NCBI GenBank assembly: GCA_949775045.1
Contig: OX459097.1
Span: 3,680,685 to 3,744,684 of the forward strand
From: Metridium senile
Lineage: Eukaryota > Cnidaria > Anthozoa > Actiniaria > Metridiidae
DNA length: 64,000 nucleotides
Direction of reading: 5' to 3'
Position 1 is the first letter of the stretch, and each line of letters starts with the position of its first letter. Both the position numbers and the translations under genes were made by a program. Positions 54,307 through 64,000 of this stretch are shown piece by piece. Under the pieces are notes generated by a model, which searched no databases, had not been told where the DNA came from, and saw only the letters and a list, made by a program, of their open reading frames with translations.

Positions 54307-54884
54307 GGATCTAATTTCGACGACAAAAAACTAATGGTTGGTTATTTGAATGGACTGAATATCTGGTCACGTGTTTTCACGCCAGTTGAGGTGCTAAACC
54401 TTGCCAGCAAATGCCAGAAGAGTCCAGGTGGTGATATAGTATCGTGGTCTGATGTGCAGAGTCAAAAGTTAGAAGGAAATGTACAGAAAATTTGTCCATC
54501 AAGTTGTCCTTAGTTTAACAAAATATATGGTCGTCAACTTTATCAACTTTGAAAGATCGCAAACGTATGCTACAGTCTATGAGTATTATTTCTTACGAAG
54601 GTCTGGATTTGGAAAGGGATGAACCTATTACAGACACTCAGACACTCAAGAGAAAAGTAACTCATATGCTCCATTAAAAGTAAATAAAAGAATGGACCAT
54701 ATTCTAGTAAGGTATTCCAGTTTGGTAATTTGCTGTAATGCAGTAGTTTCTTTAATATATAAAACCCACGATCGTTTGTCAAAATACTAGATCCAATAGC
54801 TTGAAGTAGTTTGGTGTAAAGTTTGGTGTGAAATACCCTATCTAGAACAGCAAGGCCAACATCTATATCCTATCCAGCGGCATA

Positions 54885-55215
54885 TACCCGTTTATAATTC
54901 AACAACAAATTTTCCTCCGCTCTCATTGGTCGAGGGGCGATCACGTGACGTGATAGTGCCCGCTGCGGAGGGATACTATCAGCGCATAGTACCCGCTGAG
55001 CTTTTCGTCCGCTTCGGATAATTTTGTTGTTGAATAATAAAAACAATAGAGCACTTAAAATCTCGGGCATAATGCTGTAATAGCTGCCCTTCCTCAAAAC
55101 TTCATAGTCGCCCTCGAACTGCGTTCTCGGGCGACTATTTTTTTCCTGAACATCCAGTTTCCGCGGGCAACTATCACAGCATAATGCCCTCGATTCAACT
55201 ACTCTATTGTTTAAA
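54885..55215. repeat. Palindromic repeat related to 23270-23520
   Basis: Shares, in inverted orientation, ataattcaacaacaaatttt, cctccgctctcattgg, ccgcgggcaactatcacag and cataatgccctcgattcaa with the copy in the toxin-like gene. It is a dispersed family, probably a non-autonomous DNA transposon. Confidence 0.7.
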
Positions 55216-55670
55216 TAACAAATATATGGGAGTACACACCCCGGGGGTAACTTAGAAGCGATAGCTAATTTTTTTTTAAATTATAATCCAGCAAAATATA
55301 TATAGATATCTAGATGTTTTATCATATAAAACTTTGATCTTGTGCCCAGCCGGCTTCTTTTCTTTGTATAAGGAGTACTTGGGAAAACACAAGGCTATGG
55401 CGATTTTATCGCACATCATATAAAATACAGCCAATCAGAATGCTTGAAAGCCGTAGTACATTCGACGGTATTCAACTGCCTCTTCCCATAATACATTGCA
55501 GTTTCTCTTTATTTTGTATGAGGTGAGATAAAATAGTTATACAATTTTTTCTCGTGTATTGCTTGTATTGTAATTATAGTTGTATTGTCATAGTTGTATT
55601 TATATATATTTTATTTGAGAGCCACTTGAAAATTACCTGAAGATAAAGTGTCACTCTCGTTAAATAAAGA
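55216..55670. other. Intergenic, ends in a retroposon-like 3' tail
   Basis: No gene is seen. The last 50 bp (aagtgtcactctcgttaaataaagat) lead straight into the ATT/ATC microsatellite, as the 3' end of a non-LTR element or SINE would. Confidence 0.45.
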
Positions 55671-55829
<159 letters not shown>

Positions 55830-57349
55830 CTAGCAGTACCAAACAATGTTGGTATGCTGATGACGCTAGTGGAGCAGGTTCTGTCTCTGAAATCAAACAA
55901 TGGTGGACTACTCTAAATACCCTCGGACCAGACATAGGATACTTTCCAAATGCCAAGAAATGCTGGATCATTGTGAAACCGGACAAAGAAGCCTCATCTA
56001 ATGAGATTTTCAAAGACACGGCTATCAATATAACAACGGAAGGTCAGCATCACCAAGGAGCAGTAATCGGTTCCCAGGACTATCTAGAGAAATTTGTCAA
56101 CGACAAAATAACCAATTGGGTAAACGAAATAACTCAATTGGCAGAATTCGCCAGAGCACAGCCACAGGCCTGTTATGCTGCCTATACTTTCGGCTTAAAA
56201 CACCGTTGGACTTATTTCTTAAGAACACTCCATGACATCCAAGACCTACTAAAGCCACTAGAAGATGCAATATCCAACATACTTATACCTGCCATTACAG
56301 AACGCACGTGCAGCCAGCTGAACAGGGATATACTAGAGCTACCAGCTCGCTTGGGAGGCATGGGATTGTCTCATCGATTCAGTAAAGTAACAGCGCCCTT
56401 AGTCGAGAGAATCATAGAACAAGTACATCAACTACCAGATGATTCTCTTGTAAAGCCACTACAACAGGAGGCCATGAATGAGAAAACAAAGGATAACGCT
56501 GAAAGAGCACAAAGTATTAAGGAAATGGCATCTCCAAAAACGCAACGTGTAATTGAACTAGCTGCTGAAAAGGGATCCTCGATGTGGCTAACAGTGCTTC
56601 CTCTTCAAAGCCTTGGCTTCAATATGAATAAACGCGAATTTGGCGATGCCGTCAGACTGCGCTACAACTGGCCGATAGACGATATTCCTTCATCCTGTGT
56701 CTGCGGTGTACAATATACAATAGACCATGCTATGATATGTAAAAGAGGAGGATTCATCATTCAGCGTCATAATGAGCTACGAGATCTTGAAGCAGAAATG
56801 CTTAGATTGGTATGCAAAGATGTACAAGTTGAACCTGTCCTCCAAGATATCTCGGGTGAAGAACTCAGCAGAGGAACAAACAAAGCCCAAGATGCAAGAC
56901 TAGACATCCATGCGCATGGTTTTTGGGAACACCACCGTTCGGCATTCTTTGATGTGAGGGTATGTCAGCCTAATGCCGATTCGTATCGTAACCTTGAACC
57001 ACAACAAATTTACAAACTTCATGAAAATGAGAAGAAGAACCAATACGCAAGCCGAGTCCTAGATATAGAACATGGAACATTTACACCTCTAGTATTCACG
57101 ACATCAGGAGGAATGGGTAAAGAATGTCAATTATACCACAGTAGATTAGCTGAGTTGATTGCTATTAAGAAAGGAGAACAATATGCTAAAACAATTTCAT
57201 GGATTCATGCAAGAATATCGTTTGCACTCCTAAGATCTTCACTTATTTGCTTAAGAGGATCAAGACAGACCAAACGACATGCTTCGTATGACTTTATAAA
57301 CAATGACATTGATATTGATGCAGCCCAAGGAGCCATCAGATCTTTCTAA
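55830..57349 (+). pseudogene. 5'-truncated non-LTR retrotransposon: RT core end plus zinc-finger/nuclease-like C-terminus
   Basis: One open frame runs from the microsatellite edge to a stop at 57347-57349. It opens at [12 protein letters not shown], the catalytic YADD box of a reverse transcriptase, so everything before the active site is missing. An RT thumb-like region follows ([14 protein letters not shown]), then [15 protein letters not shown], a C-x1-C-x7-H-x3-C finger. Next come [11 protein letters not shown] and [10 protein letters not shown] with a later EKK, an arrangement like the restriction-type endonuclease of R2/R4/NeSL-class elements. This nuclease reading is my inference. The C-terminus ([15 protein letters not shown]) matches the remnants at 5223-5531 and 15425-15760. 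The ORF is undamaged, so the insertion is fairly young but cannot be autonomous. Confidence 0.75.
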
Positions 57350-57439
57350 ATATTTTTTTTTTTTCTTTTTTTTTAGATAATATATATTTTTCTATTCAAC
57401 AATAACTATAGTTTTTTCTATTTGATACATGTAAATATT

Positions 57440-57447
57440 TTTAAAAA

Positions 57448-57531
<84 letters not shown>

Positions 57532-57535
57532 TTCG
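57440..57535. repeat. (ATT)n microsatellite downstream of the retrotransposon
   Basis: About 30 copies of TTA begin ~90 bp after the stop codon. Together with the upstream tract they bracket the element. Confidence 0.95.
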
Positions 57536-60500
57536 TGACATACCATGAATATCCCACATGTTATTTGTGTTTTCTTTGCATACACACTCGCCTAAAGGCT
57601 CGTGTGTATACTAAAAAAAATAATACGAAATAATACAAGTGACCTGTGGGATATTGCACGTCTGATGCCACTCAAAACCACTGTGTAACTAGTATGTATC
57701 ACATGTATATAATAAAATCATGTTCAACTGACTGTCAATATTGTAAAGTTCAATAATAAGATACTTGGAGCATGTGTAGGTTGAAAATGTAATCGTTTCT
57801 GTACATATCAAATTAAACATTTGAAGAAATAAAGTGCGTCTAGGAAAAATGGTTTATTTTTATCCTATTTTCCTTTACGCATTTGATGGGCATTTTGTTA
57901 CTTAGTAGAGGGCGTTTTCTAAGCGGAGGCTATTCCCTTTGTCCAGACGCTTCTTTCAGAGTTAAAATTGTTTCCAGAGCGTACTTTTTTGGTTTCTGGC
58001 TCAAAAGTAAATGACGTAATAGACTCCTTACCTTTAAAGGCCCAGGCAAACGGCTTCAACATTTGCTTCAACATCCGTTCAATTTTATTGGATGGCAATG
58101 TTTAAACGCTTTTAAACTCTTTCAACATCAATTCAACATCAATTCAAAACGTTTCAACAATGTTAAAAGAGTTTAAACTATGCATTTAATAAAAAATACA
58201 GGACATAGTTTTGGAGACCAATATGTGTTAATTGACATAACGCAGGTATGACGGAAAAGCAGTATGAACTTCTGACTTATATTTTTTTAAACAACTCGCA
58301 TTGAAGGCGGTGGTCAATTTTGAGTTTTTTCGTAGAGCATAGGTTACAGCCATTTGTTGTTTATAAAAAAAACATACACAGTTTTATTCTCTGTTATATA
58401 AGCTTTAAAATGATATATAATTTGTCTATCTTTATTGTAAAATGACGCGCTAAACAAGTTTTAACTGAGAGCATCCCGCGAACGTTGACCGTATCCTTAA
58501 CAGCACAAATATCTATTTCTTCACCTCGTATTTCGTGTAGTGTAAAACTGACACCAAACACGTACCTGGGCTTCCTGTGTTATGAGCCCGCATTAACATT
58601 CAATTTGATCTTGTCAATCATTTCTATGTGACCGCCATCTTTTTTTTCTTCGTGTCAGTCAGTCTGATAGTCGTTATAGAAAAGGCACCATTTGCATATT
58701 TCCGAAGTGCAAAAATGTAACATTTTTTTTAGCTTTTTTAAAATGACGCAAGCTCGTTATCCCGCAATCCCCAAGTGGTATATGTAGGGATGCCTCGCGG
58801 TCGATTTCGCAAATCACCCCTAAAAGGTACGACAGTGCGGGGAAGTAATATTGACCGGACGATTTCATTTGTAAGATTGATATTTTTTGTCAACAATATG
58901 ACCAATGTTAACCAATGCTGTTTTAATTTATTAAACGAGCGATTAACGTATGTCCTTCATGCTTCCTAAACCGTCACAACACCATTCTCGTGAGTCTAAA
59001 AATAGCGATAATCGAAAAATATAATCTCGCTGTGACCGACGTAAACTAATGACGGCTAAAATTACTGAAAAAAATACCCAAACCAGTTTGACTGATCAAA
59101 TGTTGACTGAACAACTGTTCTAAACATGCGATTGAATGATTACAAAGAAATTGACTATTCAAATCTTCCAAACAATATTGAATGATCAAATCTTCCAATT
59201 TACACAGTGCGAAGGTGGAATTCTTTGCAAAAACTCTTTAAATGTAACTTTACGCCTTAGAGACGGTAACTTCACGAGGGCGTAAATTCTATTTATGGCT
59301 ATATTTACGCAACAATTACGCTAAATTTGCACTGTAGATTAAATATTAGTTGACTCATTAAATGTTCCAAATAGGTTCCGACTGATCAAATGTTCCAAAC
59401 CGCACACTTAGACCGCTGATCAAACGTTCTAAACGAATTCGACTGATTGAATGTTCCAAACATAATTATGTACACTTGTAACATTGGCTAAACAGTGGGC
59501 GGTACAATGTACAATTCACTTGCAGCCTTGATCTCTCCTACTTTTATTTTGCTCATTTGGAATACAAAGTAAAATTTGATTCTAAAGTATGTAACCATAG
59601 ACCAACATCTGAAAAATAGTTAGTTTTTTCTTGTGGATATAGATCGGGATTTGTTAGTTTTCGAGAATTCGGTATTTTCAGTTATTTTTTGGATGACCAA
59701 TGCACAGTACAACTTTAAACAAAGACGAAAAACTACATAAAACCTTATAAAATCCTGTGAGATGCTAATTTCAGAATACAAGAATGATTTAAAACGCAAG
59801 GACAAGTCGGCAATTCAAGGGCAAATATTTTGTATAGAATATTGTTCATTAGAAGAAATTGCCTATATATATGCATCTTTTGCTTTCTATTGAGTCTTCA
59901 TTAAGTATAACCTAAATGGAATTTAAAGAAAAACGAGTAAATATCACTTTCTGCATCACTTTACAAGACTAAGCTCAATAACAAACTAACAAATAGAACA
60001 GGCTTTTCAGTGCTCTGTTTACTTATAAAGCACAGAGCTCGACCAATCACAACGCAAGAAGTATCTCAAATATATATATATTTATAAGACTGATTGATTG
60101 ATTTATTTGTATAACCATAATCATGGCCTTTTTTTGTTTTAGGGTAGATATTGTAATTAAAAAAGGAAAAAAAAAGAGCAACTCCTTTTCTCCTCTCTTC
60201 CCTCCTCACCCCCTCCCTCCTCATTTTGTTTTCGCTCCCAGTGCCAGCCTCTCTTCTGCTTGCTTCTCAAAACACGAAGCCCAAAAGTAAAGAAAAGTAA
60301 AAGTTGCCTGCGTAGGAGGCTAACATAGAGCTACTGTAGTTCATTTCGTTTAAAGCAGAAGGCATTATGTTTATTATGAAAGTAGAGAATACATTGTTTA
60401 ATTTGAATAAACACCTTTCGAGTTAAACATCCGAAATGTCAATAGCACATTTTCATTAGGTAAGAAAATGATCATTTTTAATATGATGTTTTTATGCTAA

Positions 60501-60580
60501 ATATTTTACTACTGAAATTTTGTATAAACTATATACGTATTTTAAAAAGGCTAAGATTTTTTTTTTAAAAAAAGTCAGCT
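57536..60580. other. Intergenic, repeats only
   Basis: An imperfect palindrome lies around 57540-57650 (atatcccacatg and its partner; acacactcgcc...cgtgtgt). A fragment of the 'ccctaaaaggtac' family lies at 58780-58840. From 59090 to 59465 a phrase close to gactgatcaaatgttccaaa recurs five or more times with drift. No coding exon is recognised. Confidence 0.5.
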
Positions 60581-60584
60581 TTTA

Positions 60585-60804
60585 CAGTGAGAATACTCGG
60601 ACCATGAACACTTTGAGTTTATTTGATAATTCCTTAGTTTAACCCACATCCCTTGATCTAATAGATTAGAAATACGGTTTATTATGAACACTTAGTGTAT
60701 TTGAACTCACTGCTTCATTTTTAGAAGTTTTCAAGCAGTAGAAGGTTTAGAAAAAAATTACATGAGATTAACGTCAAGTGTTCACGGTTCGAGTATTCTC
60801 ACTG
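60585..60804. mobile_element. TA-target MITE (220 bp)
   Basis: Ends CAGTGAGAATACTCGGACCA and a near complement, flanked by TA (60583-60584, 60805-60806). Mariner-type non-autonomous element. Confidence 0.75.
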
Positions 60805-61224
60805 TAATACGTAGCTAATACATAATTATATTCAATATGATTCTACGTATACAAATTTAAAACGCAACCTATCTTCTACAACTGTTTTTGAGTATTTTGT
60901 TCCACTTTAATAATGTTGTCAGTCTGGATATCGAACCGTCAGTTGTTATGACCGCTTGTTTATACTATTAAAACCAGAAATTACAATGTCGATGAAATGT
61001 TTCACTTTGACGAGGGATTGACGTTGGAAACGACAGTAACACTTGAAACGTTGTTTTGCGTCAGCTAGCGTAGAAGTCTATTTTTCATCGGACGAAGTCA
61101 CATCCGATAAACGTCAATATTAATTTTATAAAAACGGTCATTTTGGTCATTTTTATCCCCGAATTGCGGAACGTCACAGCCTTTTTGTTACCTCCAAAAT
61201 GTTACCCTTTGATACTATGTAAAA

Positions 61225-61515
61225 GTTCCTATTTTCCCCTAACACATTGCGATTTTATTTTTATTTTATTTAATGAAAAAAGATTTACACTAAAAAAAAA
61301 AGACTCGGTCGATAAACGATGGACCATAGGTATAAATTTGCGTTCACAAAATAAAAGTCAATTGTTTACGTTTACCATGAAGGTACATAATTAGCTTTTA
61401 TTTCGTGAAAGCAAATTTATATCTATGGTTCATCGCTGATCGACTTTTTCTTAAGTGTATTTTTTTTCATAAAATAAAAATAAAAATAATTAAATGCGCA
61501 AAGTGTTAGGGGAAA
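61225..61515. repeat. Palindromic element (~290 bp)
   Basis: Arms cctaacacattgcgatttta (61237) and taaatgcgcaaagtgttagg (61491) pair, as do tttacactaaaaaaaaaaga, gtcgataaacgatggac and tataaatttgc with their partners around the centre near 61375. Non-coding. Confidence 0.7.
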
Positions 61516-61519
61516 TGTA

Positions 61520-63600
61520 ATTTTTCAACTTAACGACCAAGGTAAATAATTAGAAAAATTCCCACTTGAACCAATTAGATCATCATTGAATGGGACCGGG
61601 GAAGAAGGTGTGAAAATTGCGGTGAATTCACTACCAAAAGACAAATATCAATTAAGCTTACACAAATAAATACAAGATTATTAGCCCAACAGAAATGAGG
61701 TAAATAATATATTTTCAACAATTAAATAAACGGCAATTATGAAAAAAATAAATTAGAAAACTTTAAAATATAACACGAAATATACAAAAAATGTACAAAA
61801 GCTATGAAATATGTATATGATGTTTAAAACTTAATCGGTGATCGGACAAAGCAATTTTAAAATTAATCTACTCATGATTGAAATATATAACAAGAGCGTA
61901 TGATTTAAACAACATTTCGTAAAGAGTAATAAACTAAAAAAAGTGGAAAAAAAATCACAAATGAATTACTTTTACTGAACAAAATGTTATAAATTGATTG
62001 TAGAAATTGAAGAAATACTGACACAAAATTATGGAAAAAATGCATGTCCAAAAATAAATATATCGTAAAAAAAAAACATAAAAAAATATAAAAATATTAA
62101 ATTAGTGACAAAATTTTTTATATTTAGTTTCAAAGAAACTAATAGTTATAATTAAAATAAGATTATTGTCAAGTTAGAATGTAACAGTAAAAAGCGCACA
62201 TTATTTAGGACTAAAACGGATAAAAATCAATAAACAGCAAAAACAATAATCACAACCCAAAAGCAATCTCTAATTAAAGAATCCTATATATTGAGGTCTT
62301 AATAAAAAATATTCATGTATTCTGATATAATTCATAAAATAGGATAGAGCATGAGTGTGAAAATAAACTGACAAAATGAATTCATTGGCAGGTGTTTTAG
62401 CGGTGAAAATATTGAAAAAGTTCTGATGAAACCATTGGTTACTAACTTAGAGGGTACTCATCCCAAACTAGAACAAACACTGCAAATTTACCCAAACTTG
62501 TCATGGCGTAGTTTCCAATTTAAAACGATATCCTTTCGACGAAGTTTCGCAAATCTTCATTTCGGTTGTATGCACAATAACTTACTGGTTACATATTGGT
62601 GTCATCGAATTGTCAGATCCTAAAAATTAATCTCATGGAAGAAAAACAAATCCATATCTTATATCAATAAAAACCAACTCAAGTCATAAGCATTTTATCA
62701 TCTTGGATCGTCTTTGCCTTTAATTGTTTGGTTTTCCATGCCTAATAAATATGTTTACAGGAAACGAGCTATCGATTCACAAGAAGATTATCATTATAGA
62801 GCGAGAAACTTGTAATTTCCATTTTCGAAATGCGTTAAAACTGGTGCCACTTTTACGATACTGCTCAAAATACGATTCTGTGGTTACGGGGTGTTGAACG
62901 ATTACCAGTTGCGGTTAGATAAATTATTTTTATCACTAGTTCTATTTTAACTCTGTTTCAGTAACGTTGGGGTATTTGTCGTTGTATATATTGGAAAATA
63001 CAATATGCTAATATACGATTGAGTAAATGTAAATAATAACCACAGTAACAAACGGACAATCTATCCCAGTTTATTAATTTAAAACAAACACTAGGGATTT
63101 AGACATTCGTTAGGAGCCGCCTTTACTCAAACATGGATTCGTGTGATATTAAATCTCTCAAGTAGAACTACAAAAGTCACTACATTGGTATCAGGTCCAA
63201 GATCCATGAAAAACTGTTCAACTTGGTCCTCTATCAAGATCTTATCGACGTACAACTTAAGGATGAAGTATAAGCCAAGACTCACTTGATAAATATACAA
63301 CGACAAATCGAAAAATTGGTAGCTTCTTTTCGCAAGTTCGAATGGGAAAAAGTTAAACATAATTATTGGGATTTTTTTATATACATTTGTACTGTTTGCC
63401 TTCAAAGTTCAAAAACTGAGAACTTCCTCGTCAACTTTGGTTACAACTTTGGTTATAAGAATATAATTCTGCAAGGAAAGAAATCTAGCACCTGCAGTGC
63501 AATTGTTTATAACAATTGCCCCACGTCGAAAAAAGAAAACAAAATACACAGGGACACAGGGACACAGAGCCTTAATTCAAGGCAGATAAAAAAGACGTTG
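61520..63600. other. Very AT-rich region upstream of the GPCR, no feature seen
   Basis: I see no exon, palindrome or microsatellite that I can support. The promoter of the GPCR gene must lie here or further upstream if there is an untranslated exon. A duplicated gggacacag unit lies at 63550-63570. Confidence 0.4.
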
Positions 63601-63605
63601 GAAAA

Positions 63606-64000
63606 ATGGTGTACACCGCAACGGCTATGATTGTTGGCTTAAGTCTTCTTAACTCAGTACTCGCGGTATTTGGAACTGTAGCAAACCTTCTGGTGTGTGT
63701 TATTATCTTAAAGAACGAGGAACTTCAAAATGGCCTTGATCTTTTAATAGGCAACTTATGCTTTGCAGATTTAGCGGTGTGTGTGATCGCACAGCCGATG
63801 TACATCGTGTATATTAATGGCTACTTTCAAGATGAGAGCTCAATGGATCGAGCGTTTTTGTACTTGAGTCTTACCACAATGCATGCAGTTGCATTGAATC
63901 TTATGTCCATTGCCATCAATCGCATGATCGCCATTGCACATCCATTCACAAATACATTTATCTTCTCCAAGTTCAAGATCTTGATGGTGATTTGTGGTAT
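63606..64000 (+). CDS. Class A (rhodopsin-like) GPCR, N-terminal part, runs off the window
   Basis: 131 codons are visible from the ATG at 63606, without introns. TM1 covers about residues 5-35 with GTVANLLV (Asn27 = position 1.50). TM2 is GNLCFADLAVCVIAQP (Asp55 = 2.50). TM3 leads to NRMIAIAHPF, where N-R-M replaces the usual D/E-R-Y (Arg106 = 3.50). The start of TM4 follows (FKILMVICG). There is no Cys at the expected 3.25 position 25 residues before Arg106; in vertebrates that loss is typical of the melanocortin/EDG/cannabinoid/adenosine group. The receptor should sit in the plasma membrane and couple to G proteins. The ligand cannot be guessed. The extracellular N-terminus is very short, as in adenosine- or melatonin-like receptors. 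Single-exon GPCRs are common in cnidarians. Confidence 0.88.
   Translation, partial: MVYTATAMIVGLSLLNSVLAVFGTVANLLVCVIILKNEELQNGLDLLIGNLCFADLAVCVIAQPMYIVYINGYFQDESSMDRAFLYLSLTTMHAVALNLMSIAINRMIAIAHPFTNTFIFSKFKILMVICG

Larger units (their letters stand above)
33619..54513 (+). pseudogene. Third PAN-EGF-pentraxin gene, last exon split by a 10-kb transposon
   Basis: Exons: 33619-33972 (signal peptide plus PAN), 40449-40563 (EGF), 40804-40917 and 40985-41098 (EGF starting D/N-I-N-E-C), 41859-41968, 43075-43199 and 44041-44239 plus 54307-54513 (pentraxin). Middle exon lengths of 115, 114, 110 and 125 nt equal those of the intact gene at 6025-14054, and all phases fit. The last exon stops after codon 377 at a target site TCATAC. 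It resumes after 10,061 bp of transposon and a second TCATAC, then runs in frame to the stop (CPSSCP terminus). Apart from the insertion the gene (445 codons) has no lesion. As it stands it can make only a truncated protein whose frame continues into the transposon end until 44758. It may be intact on another haplotype. Confidence 0.88.

Overview
The window is nuclear DNA of an animal, most probably a cnidarian and perhaps an anthozoan (coral or anemone). The evidence is AT-rich sequence with split genes and good GT-AG junctions, secreted PAN-EGF-pentraxin mosaic genes in tandem, a homologue of the cnidarian pore-forming (jellyfish-type) toxins, a class A GPCR, and a very dense load of non-autonomous DNA transposons, microsatellites and broken retroelements. 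There are no bacterial-type operons, ribosome-binding sites, rRNA or CRISPR. Most single-exon open frames are low-complexity artefacts.

Layout. Positions 1-17000 hold a local tandem duplication of PAN-EGF-pentraxin genes. First comes a broken 3' half of one gene (2324-3934). Then comes an intact 7-exon gene (6025-14054, 448 codons) whose first intron contains a 3.4-kb fold-back element. Finally there is an orphan copy of the promoter and first codons (to 16244). The two duplicated blocks, 2209-6046 and 12311-16244, are about 10.1-10.2 kb apart. Positions 17000-25900 hold a 7-exon secreted protein of 583 codons related to the jellyfish toxin family, with a 240-bp (ATGGTG)n tract and a 1.3-kb fold-back in its introns. 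Positions 25900-33600 are intergenic: inverted-repeat elements, microsatellites and a 3' fragment of a Crypton-type tyrosine recombinase.

Positions 33619-54513 hold a third PAN-EGF-pentraxin gene. All its exons are open and have the same lengths and phases as the intact gene, except that the last exon is split by a 10,061-bp DNA transposon (44240-54300) flanked by a perfect 6-bp target duplication (TCATAC). This element is the most striking thing in the window. It has long terminal inverted repeats carrying 19 and 26 copies of a ~20-bp unit. It carries a one-exon DDE integrase-like transposase and a four-exon gene for a SAM/HECT E3 ubiquitin ligase with an intact catalytic cysteine. Several smaller elements sit inside it. 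Removing it and one target copy leaves an uninterrupted reading frame, so the insertion looks recent.

Positions 54514-63600 hold a 5'-truncated retrotransposon with a YADD reverse-transcriptase core and a nuclease-like C-terminus (55830-57349), flanked by ATT microsatellites, followed by non-coding repeat-rich DNA. From 63606 a rhodopsin-class GPCR begins and runs off the window end.

All gene structures were built by eye from splice sites and reading frame. Family assignments come from motif recognition, not from a search.
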